Origin: an uncultured Prevotellaceae bacterium
GTDB taxonomy: Bacteria; Bacteroidota; Bacteroidia; Bacteroidales; Muribaculaceae
Direction of reading: 5' to 3'
Length of the DNA stretch: 6,436 nt
Assembly: GCA_945983195.1 (NCBI GenBank)
Contig: CAMFSS010000124.1
Span: forward strand, 1 to 6,436
The notes under the pieces were generated by a model. That model was not told the origin of the DNA. It made no database searches and saw only the letters and a list, made by a program, of their open reading frames with translations. The translations under genes and the position numbers were made by a program. Shown here one piece after another: positions 1 to 5,434 of the stretch (positions are counted from its first letter, which is position 1; each line of letters begins with the position of its first letter).

Positions 1-1729
1 GCTCATTGCTCTTCTGCTCGTAGGAGCGAACAAGACGTTCACGCTCACGATACATCTTGTCCTGGTCGGAAATGCGGTTGATAGAGTCCTCAAAGTTGGC
101 AAGGTTGGCGCGTGTAGCCTTCATATCGAATTTATCGAAAGCCTTGTCGACAGCTTCGCGATACTCATTGTAGATTTTGTCCTTCTCCTTGAATGGCACA
201 TGACCGATCTCCTGCCACTGCTTCATGAGAGCACGCACCTTTGAAGCCGGCTCTTCGGGAGCTTCTTCGGCAAGGATAGCGTTGATTGCAGCCACAATTT
301 CCTTCTTGGCCTTGAGATTGTCGTGTTCGACTTTGCGTACATTGGTTGTCTGCTTTCCCTTCTCATTGAAGAAGTGGTCGCATGCAGCGATGAAACGCTT
401 CCACACCACGTCGCTATATTTCTTGGCTACGGGACCTACTGTCTTCCACTCCTTCTGGAGGGCAACGAGCTCGTCGGTAGTCTTTTTCCAGTCGGTAGAG
501 TCCTTGAGAGCCTCGGCGCGTTCACACAGAGCCTGCTTCTTCTGCAAGTTGGCAGCAAGTTCTTCCTTCATCTTCTTGAAGAACTCAGCCTTGCGTGCGA
601 AGAATTCGTCGCAAGTCTTGCGGAAACGTGCGAATAGGTCGGCATTCACCTTCTTAGCTGCGAAACCGAGCTTCTTCCACTCCTCTTGCAGCTCGATGAT
701 TTGCTTAGTAGCCTCGTCCCAACCGGCGTAGGTCTTGATGGCAGCGATGTCGATAGCTTCCACCTTCTCGCAGATAGCGGTCTTAGCAACTTCGTTCTCT
801 TTCTCCTTCTCCTTGCGAGCCTCGAAGAAAGCCTGGTACTTCTTGTTGACAACGGCAGATGCATCCTTGAAGCGTGTCCAAAGCTCTTCGCGAATCTCCT
901 TGGCGACAGGACCAATCTCACGCCACTGGTTGTGAAGCTCTTGCAGCTTCTTGAAAGCACTTACCACATCGTCGACTTGACCGAGAGTCTCGGCATCGGC
1001 ACAGAGCTGCTGCTTTATTTCGAGGTTCTTCTTGAAATCGTAGTCGCGCAGTTCCTTGTTCATCTTCAGGAGGTCGTAGAAATTCTCGGTAGCGAGTTGG
1101 TATGACTTCCAGATGTCGGTAATTTCGGTGGCAGGGATATCACCAATAGCCTTGAAATCCTGCTGGAGCTGTTGTACGCGAGAGTATTGCTTATTGATGT
1201 TGTCGGGGTCGGCAACGATTGCATTAATTTCGGCGATTATGTTGCGCTTTTTCTCCAAGTTCTCGGCACGGAGAGCCTCTTGAGCGGCATTAAACTCGGC
1301 ACGCTTCTCTTTGATTTGGTTGAGAACGTCTTTGAAAGTGGCTTCGTCGGCATCTTCGGGAACGGCAAAAGCCGCCTCCTCGTTGCCTTTAGCGAGGAAC
1401 TCCTCGCGGAGAGCGGCAATCTCGGCATTACGCAGCGAGTAGAACGCCACTTTGATTTGAGCCACATCGTCCTTGATGCTGTCGACAGGTTTTTCGAGCA
1501 ACTCACGAAGAGCCTCCACAAGTTCGGGTTTCGACTTTCCGGCGTAAGAAGGAGCCGAGGCATCATTCTCACCGGCAGGAGCATCGTCGGTTACAGCATT
1601 ATCCACTACCGAAGCATCAGCCTCATTTTCAGTCACTACATCGGCATCGGCTGCTGGAGTCGATTCCGAGTTCAAGGTTACGTCCTGGTTCAGTTGTTCT
1701 TCTGATTCAGACTTTTCACGCAATTCCAT
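1..1729 (-). CDS. DUF349 repeat protein, C-terminus beyond the left edge
   Basis: A single open frame of 576 codons runs off the left edge. It starts at ATG 1727-1729; an in-frame TGA two codons upstream (1733-1735) fixes this as the earliest start. Residues 1 to about 55 are rich in Asp, Glu, Ala, Ser and Thr and are probably disordered. The rest is charged and helical, with at least five DUF349-type repeats. Each has an aromatic residue plus Gly in a pattern like W-(K/R)-x-(I/L/V)-G, followed by a (L/I/V)-(W/F/Y)-x-x-(F/Y) motif. The key aromatics are F192, W269, W351, W428 and W505, so the spacing is 77-82 residues. Examples are 'NQWREIGPVAKE' and 'KEWKTVGPVAKK'. No signal peptide or membrane segment is seen, so it should be cytoplasmic. 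Bacteroidota DUF349 proteins are usually somewhat over 600 residues, so perhaps 50-80 residues are missing. The family has no firmly established function and none is proposed here. It appears to be transcribed on its own. Confidence 0.9.
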   Translation of the reverse strand, partial: MELREKSESEEQLNQDVTLNSESTPAADADVVTENEADASVVDNAVTDDAPAGENDASAPSYAGKSKPELVEALRELLEKPVDSIKDDVAQIKVAFYSLRNAEIAALREEFLAKGNEEAAFAVPEDADEATFKDVLNQIKEKRAEFNAAQEALRAENLEKKRNIIAEINAIVADPDNINKQYSRVQQLQQDFKAIGDIPATEITDIWKSYQLATENFYDLLKMNKELRDYDFKKNLEIKQQLCADAETLGQVDDVVSAFKKLQELHNQWREIGPVAKEIREELWTRFKDASAVVNKKYQAFFEARKEKEKENEVAKTAICEKVEAIDIAAIKTYAGWDEATKQIIELQEEWKKLGFAAKKVNADLFARFRKTCDEFFARKAEFFKKMKEELAANLQKKQALCERAEALKDSTDWKKTTDELVALQKEWKTVGPVAKKYSDVVWKRFIAACDHFFNEKGKQTTNVRKVEHDNLKAKKEIVAAINAILAEEAPEEPASKVRALMKQWQEIGHVPFKEKDKIYNEYREAVDKAFDKFDMKATRANLANFEDSINRISDQDKMYRERERLVRSYEQKSNE

Positions 1730-1817
1730 AATTCATGTTGTTTAATAGTTCCGCTCATTGGAATAGATAAATCCAGCAAAAAGATGATAGTTTCCATGCC
1801 AATGATTCAATACATTA

Positions 1818-1834
1818 GCCCCACCGTTAGGGGC
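1818..1834 (-). other. GC-rich hairpin in the DUF349 gene leader
   Basis: GCCCC (1818-1822) and GGGGC (1830-1834) form a perfect five-pair stem around a seven-base loop, in otherwise AT-rich intergenic DNA. It lies about 90 bases upstream of the DUF349 start and downstream of the proposed promoter element, so it would be in the mRNA leader. No T-tract follows on the minus strand, so it does not look like a terminator. A role in mRNA stability or regulation is only a possibility. A smaller inverted repeat, AACTT/AAGTT, lies at 1842-1853. Confidence 0.35.
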
Positions 1835-1853
1835 GGTTTCTAACTTCAAAGTT

Positions 1854-1861
1854 CAAATGTA
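1854..1861 (-). promoter_or_regulatory. Possible Bacteroidota -7 promoter element for the DUF349 gene
   Basis: Read on the minus strand this is TACATTTG, an exact match to the Bacteroidota -7 consensus TAnnTTTG. Transcription would start near 1847 and leave a leader of roughly 118 bases. No TTTG lies at the usual distance upstream of it. A second, overlapping arrangement pairs TTTG at 1894-1897 with an imperfect AAATTTTG at 1864-1871 (22-base spacer). Either could serve; the assignment rests on motif matching alone. Confidence 0.35.
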
Positions 1862-1904
1862 CACAAAATTTTTAATATCCTAATTATTCTTCGCAAATTT
1901 TTCG

Positions 1905-1948
1905 AAAAAAGCCGAAAAAAAAACGGCAAAATCACCAAAAAACGGCAA
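1905..1948 (-). terminator. T-rich, terminator-like stretch after hepT
   Basis: Twenty bases after the hepT stop, the minus strand carries several T-runs separated by GCCG or CGGC. GCCG (1924-1927) and CGGC (1911-1914) can pair around nine Ts, and six Ts follow, which is the layout of an intrinsic terminator. The stem is only four pairs, so it is weak. It probably ends the mntA-hepT transcript, but read-through into the DUF349 gene cannot be excluded. Confidence 0.35.
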
Positions 1949-1967
1949 GAAAGCTGCTAAAGACACT

Positions 1968-2321
1968 TCACTTGTCGGTGATTGAACTGTAGATATTTTT
2001 AATAGCTAATTTTAAGTGCGGAATGTCATGGATAATGGTTTCCCAAAGAATTTCATCATCAATTGTGTAGTAGCCGTGTATTATAACATGGCGCATATTG
2101 ATGATGTCGCGCCATGGTATTTCGTTGTGATTGTCGATAAAATCCTTTGATAGCTTATATGCTGCTTCACCGATGACTGCAACATTATAAAATATCGCAT
2201 ATTTAAGTATTTTATTGTTGCAAAAAGATTCAAAGTCGACATTTTGCTTAAATTCATTGATGTTATCAATGGCTTCAAGAATGTGCAGCAGACGCGTGGT
2301 GTCGTTAATTGGCTCTCTCAT
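1968..2321 (-). CDS. hepT: HepT-like HEPN ribonuclease toxin (DUF86)
   Basis: A 117-residue, mostly helical protein of the HepT/DUF86 family, the toxin of MntA-HepT (MNT-HEPN) type VII toxin-antitoxin systems. The HEPN active-site motif R-x4-6-H-x-Y is intact as R77-x4-H82-x-Y84 ('RHVIIHGYY'). Family members act as dimeric RNases; characterised ones cleave tRNA or mRNA. In characterised pairs the Tyr of this motif is AMPylated by the partner antitoxin, which silences the toxin, so Y84 is the expected target here. Length is normal for the family. The ATG at 2319-2321 lies inside the 3' end of mntA, a 17-base overlap that implies coupled translation. A hand count of 1981-2220 gives about 33% GC, well below the neighbouring core genes, which suggests transfer. 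The substrate RNA cannot be read from sequence. Confidence 0.88.
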   Translation of the reverse strand: MREPINDTTRLLHILEAIDNINEFKQNVDFESFCNNKILKYAIFYNVAVIGEAAYKLSKDFIDNHNEIPWRDIINMRHVIIHGYYTIDDEILWETIIHDIPHLKLAIKNIYSSITDK

Positions 2322-2622
2322 AAATTAGGATTTTGTCGCGTTCTACATTATTGGCAGCAAAAGGCTTGATAGAGCCATTTTTTACAAGGTCGATCTCGCG
2401 TCCCAAGAGTTCTTTCAAGTCCCCATAAATGCATGAGTATTTAAGCAAGCCAACGTGTGCTGATTTGTCGAAATCTACGATTATGTCAATGTCGCTTTGA
2501 GCGGTTTCTTCACCACGAGAGAATGAGCCAAAAAGCCAAGCCCTCACAACAGGCTGCGTTGCAAAGTATAGCTTAATTTTAGGAATTAATGCTTCAATGG
2601 TTGATTCTGACATATTGCCCAT
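2305..2622 (-). CDS. mntA: MntA-like minimal nucleotidyltransferase antitoxin
   Basis: A 105-residue minimal nucleotidyltransferase of the DNA polymerase beta superfamily. The signature G-S-x10-D-x-D is complete: G32-S33, then D44 and D46. A third acidic residue, D78 in 'GREIDLV', is in the expected place to complete the metal-binding triad, so the enzyme should be active. In characterised MntA-HepT pairs this protein transfers AMP from ATP to the HepT active-site tyrosine and so acts as an enzymatic antitoxin. It is the first gene of the pair and overlaps hepT by 17 bases in another frame. The ATG at 2620-2622 is used here; M4 (ATG at 2611-2613) is an alternative start that costs no conserved residue. 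No Shine-Dalgarno sequence is visible. A Bacteroidota-like promoter lies directly upstream. Confidence 0.88.
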   Translation of the reverse strand: MGNMSESTIEALIPKIKLYFATQPVVRAWLFGSFSRGEETAQSDIDIIVDFDKSAHVGLLKYSCIYGDLKELLGREIDLVKNGSIKPFAANNVERDKILIYERAN

Positions 2623-2647
2623 AGCGATACATTAGGGATTTATGATG

Positions 2648-2679
2648 CGAAAATAATAAAATAACTTTTCTTTTGCAAA
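2648..2679 (-). promoter_or_regulatory. Likely Bacteroidota promoter of mntA-hepT
   Basis: On the minus strand TTTG (2676-2679) is followed after 20 bases by TATTTTCG (2648-2655), which matches five of the six fixed positions of TAnnTTTG. The spacing fits the Bacteroidota -33/-7 pattern. Transcription would start near 2641, leaving a leader of about 18 bases before the mntA ATG. The site sits between the upstream operon's terminator and mntA, as expected for an independently transcribed cassette. Confidence 0.45.
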
Positions 2680-2702
2680 TAATGAATGAGAATTTTCGTA
2701 GG

Positions 2703-2746
2703 GATAAGAAAGTGAAAGGCAGGCACCCGGGGTGGTGTCTGCCTTT
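2703..2746 (-). terminator. Intrinsic terminator of the methylmalonyl-CoA decarboxylase operon
   Basis: AAAGGCAG (2715-2722) pairs perfectly with CTGCCTTT (2739-2746), and four further inner pairs follow (2724-2727 with 2734-2737), around a six-base loop. In minus-strand RNA the position between these two blocks (2723/2738) is an A-C mismatch; in plus-strand RNA it would be a G-U pair. On the minus strand the stem ends in TTT and is followed by CACTTTCTT, a modest pyrimidine tail. It stands about 95 bases after the mmdB stop and before the mntA promoter. Confidence 0.7.
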
Positions 2747-2769
2747 GATATTGATGAACTTTTGGGAAT

Positions 2770-2829
2770 TGTCCCGTTACGTTCCGTTTGGAATCGTTCT
2801 GTTGCGGAATTTTCCGTTTGGAATCGTTC
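2770..2829 (-). repeat. Two tandem 30-bp repeat units downstream of mmdB
   Basis: On the minus strand, units 2829-2800 and 2799-2770 both begin with the same 18 bases, GAACGATTCCAAACGGAA, and agree at 24 of 30 positions. Each contains the small inverted repeat TTCC-n4-GGAA, and CGGAA/TTCCG (2805-2816) forms another. The stretch lies in the 3' untranslated region between mmdB and the operon terminator. Its function is unknown. Confidence 0.75.
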
Positions 2830-2839
2830 AGAGCGGGAA

Positions 2840-3991
2840 TTAACCGAGGAAGCCGAGGAGTACACCGGCTGCTACGGCTGAACCGATTACGCCTGCAACG
2901 TTTGGACCCATGGCGTGCATGAGCAGGTAGTTGCTGGGGTCGTACTTCTGTCCCATATTGTTGGAGATTCGTGCCGACATAGGTACAGCCGAAACTCCGG
3001 CGTTACCGATGAGCGGGTTGATTTTCTTGTCTTTGCCAAGGAAGAGGTTGAAGAACTTCACAAAGCAAACACCCGATGCCGAAGCGATGCAGAATGCCAT
3101 GAAACCGAGTGCGAAGATGAAAATCGTCTCCTTAGTGAGGAACTCAGATGCCTGTGTAGATGCTCCTACAGTCATGCCGAGGAGGATTGTAACAATGTCG
3201 GTGAGGGCATTGCTTGCAGTCTTGGCAAGACGAGTAGTTACACCGCTCTCGCGGAGCAGGTTACCGAAGAAGAGCATACCGAGCAACGGAAGGCCTGAAG
3301 GCACGAAGAAGCATGTGAGAATAAGTCCGAAAATCGGGAACAGAATCTTCTCGTTCTGCGACACGGCGCGTGCAGGCTTCATGCGAATGAGACGCTCCTT
3401 CTTGGTTGTGAGCAGTCGCATGATAGGCGGCTGGATAACCGGCACAAGAGCCATGTAGGAGTAAGCCGACACGGCGATTGCGCCCATGAGGTTGGGAGCG
3501 AGCTTCGATGAAAGGAAGATGGCAGTAGGACCGTCGGCACCGCCGATTATGGCGATAGCACCAGCCTGGTCGGGAGCAAATCCGAGGAGGAGCGCTACCA
3601 TGTAGGCACCGAAAATGCCGAACTGGGCGGCAGCACCCACAAGCATCAGCTTAGGATTGGCGAGCAGAGCCGAGAAGTCGGTCATTGCACCAATACCAAG
3701 GAAGATTAGTGGCGGATACCAACCGGCACTCACACCGTTGTAGAGGATATTGAGCACCGAGCCCTCTTCGTAGATACCGATTTCATTACCCAATTGGAAG
3801 GGAATGTTTCCAATCAAAATACCAAACCCGATTGGCACGAGCAGCATAGGCTCGAATTCATGCTTAATTGCGAGGTAAATGAAGAACAGACCCACGCAGA
3901 GCATAATCAGGTGAGGGATTGTTACGTTATAAAAGCCAGTGAATTCCCAAAATTGCTGGAAGTTTTCACTGAAAAATTGCGCTAAATCCAT
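2840..3991 (-). CDS. mmdB: Na+-pumping methylmalonyl-CoA decarboxylase beta subunit (OadB/MmdB family)
   Basis: A 383-residue integral membrane protein with many hydrophobic segments. It belongs to the beta-subunit family of sodium-translocating decarboxylases, which decarboxylate carboxybiotin and use the energy to export Na+. The family's re-entrant motif 'GGADGPTAIF' is present at 150-159; its D153 corresponds to Asp203 of Klebsiella OadB, a residue needed for Na+ transport. The 'NPLIGNAGVSAVPMSAR' segment (325-341) has N325, G329 and S334 at the same spacing as the Na+-site residues Asn373, Gly377 and Ser382 of Klebsiella. 'GPNVAGVIGS' near the C-terminus is also conserved. It is about 50 residues shorter than Klebsiella OadB, mainly before D153, consistent with MmdB-type proteins. 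The ATG follows the biotin-carrier stop by two bases, so translation is probably coupled. The acyl-CoA-type carboxyltransferase in the operon favours methylmalonyl-CoA over oxaloacetate as substrate. Confidence 0.95.
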   Translation of the reverse strand: MDLAQFFSENFQQFWEFTGFYNVTIPHLIMLCVGLFFIYLAIKHEFEPMLLVPIGFGILIGNIPFQLGNEIGIYEEGSVLNILYNGVSAGWYPPLIFLGIGAMTDFSALLANPKLMLVGAAAQFGIFGAYMVALLLGFAPDQAGAIAIIGGADGPTAIFLSSKLAPNLMGAIAVSAYSYMALVPVIQPPIMRLLTTKKERLIRMKPARAVSQNEKILFPIFGLILTCFFVPSGLPLLGMLFFGNLLRESGVTTRLAKTASNALTDIVTILLGMTVGASTQASEFLTKETIFIFALGFMAFCIASASGVCFVKFFNLFLGKDKKINPLIGNAGVSAVPMSARISNNMGQKYDPSNYLLMHAMGPNVAGVIGSAVAAGVLLGFLG

Positions 3992-3993
3992 TA

Positions 3994-4428
3994 TTATTCG
4001 ATTATGATAATGTCGTTACCTTCAAGGACAGAGTCGCCCTTGTTAACACAAATAGCCTTGACTACACCGCTCTTTCCGGCGTTGATGTTGTTCTCCATCT
4101 TCATAGCTTCGAGGATGGCAACCACATCGTTTGGAGCGACAGTGTCGCCCACTTTCACTTTCACGTCGATGATGACGCCCGGAAGCGGAGCCTTGACAGC
4201 CGACTGACCGGCTGAAACGGTGGGCTTGCTGATAACCTTGTCGCCAGTGGCAGTGCGAGGAGCAGCAGTCGGCTTCACCGACTTGATAACCACAGGAGCG
4301 GCTTGCTTTTGCTCAATCTCCACTTTGTAGGGCACACCATTAACTTCCACCGTAGCGATGTTGTGGTCGATGTCGCCGATAGAAACTTTGTAGTCGTTTC
4401 CGTTGATTTTATATTTATATTCTTTCAT
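3994..4428 (-). CDS. mmdC: Biotin carboxyl carrier protein, MmdC-type gamma subunit
   Basis: A 144-residue biotinyl carrier. Residues 1-40 form a short N-terminal part common in these subunits ('VEVNGVPYKVEIE'). Residues about 41-76 are a flexible linker rich in Ala, Pro, Thr, Val and Lys. Residues 77-144 are the lipoyl/biotinyl domain. The biotinylation motif 'EAMKMEN' is intact, with K110 as the biotin attachment site 35 residues from the C-terminus, the usual distance. The linker lets biotin swing between MmdA, which loads carboxyl from methylmalonyl-CoA, and MmdB, which decarboxylates it. The gene begins 36 bases after the OadG-like gene and ends two bases before mmdB. The N-terminal half resembles biotin carriers annotated as acetyl-CoA carboxylase subunits, but the neighbours point to the decarboxylase. 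Confidence 0.95.
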   Translation of the reverse strand: MKEYKYKINGNDYKVSIGDIDHNIATVEVNGVPYKVEIEQKQAAPVVIKSVKPTAAPRTATGDKVISKPTVSAGQSAVKAPLPGVIIDVKVKVGDTVAPNDVVAILEAMKMENNINAGKSGVVKAICVNKGDSVLEGNDIIIIE

Positions 4429-4464
4429 TGTATGACGTTAATTAATGAGTTGATTTGAGTGAAA

Positions 4465-5412
4465 TTACCAAGTTTTCAGGTTAGGAGTTTCGCGGAGAGT
4501 GTAGATTTTAGAGCTCCATGGCGAATAAGCCTTCTTCACCTTGTTGATGGTGAGAATTGTAGTCTCCTTGTCGTGAGCGTTGAGGTGCTCATAGAGAGCC
4601 ATAGCGATTGCAGCGATTTCCTCACCTGAGTCGCCCTTGATTGTAGCAGGGGCATCGGGGTGTGAAGCGATAGTGGCAGCCTTCTTACGAGTAGCTTTCT
4701 TTTCATTGAGCTTTCCGAAGAAGAAGAAGCAGATGCTCAAGAGAATAAGAGCCGAGAACACGATTCCCATAGCCATGAGCGTGAGCACGAAGCCGTGGGG
4801 GTCGTTGGCGCGGAATTTCTCTACGCTGCTGTTGGTGCTCTCCACCTTATTCACTTCACCTGGAGTGATGTAGCCGAGAGCAGCGCCGTCGCGCACTTCC
4901 CAGCACTCAGGGTGGAACTTCACATTTTTGTCGTCCTTGTCGCCGCTGATGCCGTCGTGCTTGAGAGCATAAGAGCAGTTGGCGGGCAAGTTGGCAGGAA
5001 CGACAACTTCATCAATTAAAGTCTTGCCGTCGGCATCGAAAAGATAGATGTGGTTGTCGACACCCGGGGTCAATTCGAAGCTGAGGTGGAACGTGCCTTT
5101 GCCGGGGTCGTTGTCGGCAAAGAACAACACGTGCTGCAGCGGACCAAGCTTGGTGTTGTGGTCGCCACGAGGCACGCCATACATAGTAGGGACGCTCTTG
5201 TCGTTGGTGATGTACACGTTTGAGATTTGCATAGAAGCTCTTGTGGAGTTGAACAGCTCAATCCAAGCGTGACGACGACCGTAAGCGTCGAGACAATTGC
5301 TGTCGTTTTGCACCATCACTTCATTGAACACCAAGCCCTTTCGGCCCTGTGCGAAGGCAGAGATAGTGCAGAAAAGTGCTGCCAGCAATATCAATATTCC
5401 TTTTTTGTTCAT
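4465..5412 (-). CDS. oadG: Lamin-tail domain / OadG-type membrane anchor subunit
   Basis: A 315-residue protein with three parts. Residues 1-22 are a typical signal peptide (lysines, hydrophobic core, 'AFAQ' cleavage site). Residues about 25-187 look like a lamin-tail (LTD) beta-sandwich: 'VFNEVMVQN', 'AWIELFN', 'ISNVYITND', 'VLFFADN', a 'HLSFELTPG' / 'HIYLFDADGKTLIDEV' segment, 'SYALKHDG' and 'TPGEVN'. Residues about 207-233 are one membrane helix ('GFVLTLMAMGIVFSALILL') followed by a basic stretch, so the C-terminus should be cytoplasmic. The tail (about 262-315) resembles the OadG/MmdD C-terminal region ('GEEIAAIAMALYEHL', ending 'LRETPNLKTW'). OadG-type subunits assemble and anchor sodium-pumping decarboxylases. 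The LTD would lie in the periplasm, with unknown role. The start chosen is ATG 5410-5412; a longer frame would need TTG at 5419-5421. The mmdA stop is 22 bases upstream, so the two are co-transcribed. Confidence 0.87.
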   Translation of the reverse strand: MNKKGILILLAALFCTISAFAQGRKGLVFNEVMVQNDSNCLDAYGRRHAWIELFNSTRASMQISNVYITNDKSVPTMYGVPRGDHNTKLGPLQHVLFFADNDPGKGTFHLSFELTPGVDNHIYLFDADGKTLIDEVVVPANLPANCSYALKHDGISGDKDDKNVKFHPECWEVRDGAALGYITPGEVNKVESTNSSVEKFRANDPHGFVLTLMAMGIVFSALILLSICFFFFGKLNEKKATRKKAATIASHPDAPATIKGDSGEEIAAIAMALYEHLNAHDKETTILTINKVKKAYSPWSSKIYTLRETPNLKTW

Positions 5413-5434
5413 TTTAAGCAATTTGAGAAGTTAT

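Noticed and set aside
225..1705. Long plus-strand open frames opposite the DUF349 gene
   Set aside because: They are mirror frames of a lysine/glutamate-rich coding sequence. The minus-strand frame is continuous and shows clear DUF349 repeats.
1716..1736. Six-codon ORF overlapping the DUF349 start as a leader peptide gene
   Set aside because: It is very short, has no notable residue pattern, and a chance ATG in AT-rich DNA explains it. It is mentioned only as part of the leader finding.
2715..2746. Terminator hairpin acting for a plus-strand transcript
   Set aside because: The stem is slightly better on the plus strand, but no plus-strand gene precedes it and no T-tract follows it in that direction.
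2770..2829. CRISPR-like array from the 30-bp periodicity
   Set aside because: The identical blocks are only 18 bases, the intervening 12 bases are themselves similar, there are two copies, and no cas genes are present.
2632..2865. A 77-residue open frame with a repeated 'ERFQTE' peptide, overlapping the end of mmdB
   Set aside because: It runs through the tandem repeat and the terminator hairpin, has no family resemblance, and overlaps a certain gene. The peptide repeat is explained by the 30-bp DNA repeat being a multiple of three.
5413..5421. A start at TTG 5419-5421 for the lamin-tail/OadG protein, adding three residues
   Set aside because: The ATG at 5410-5412 directly begins a typical signal peptide (Met-Asn-Lys-Lys), while TTG starts are uncommon.
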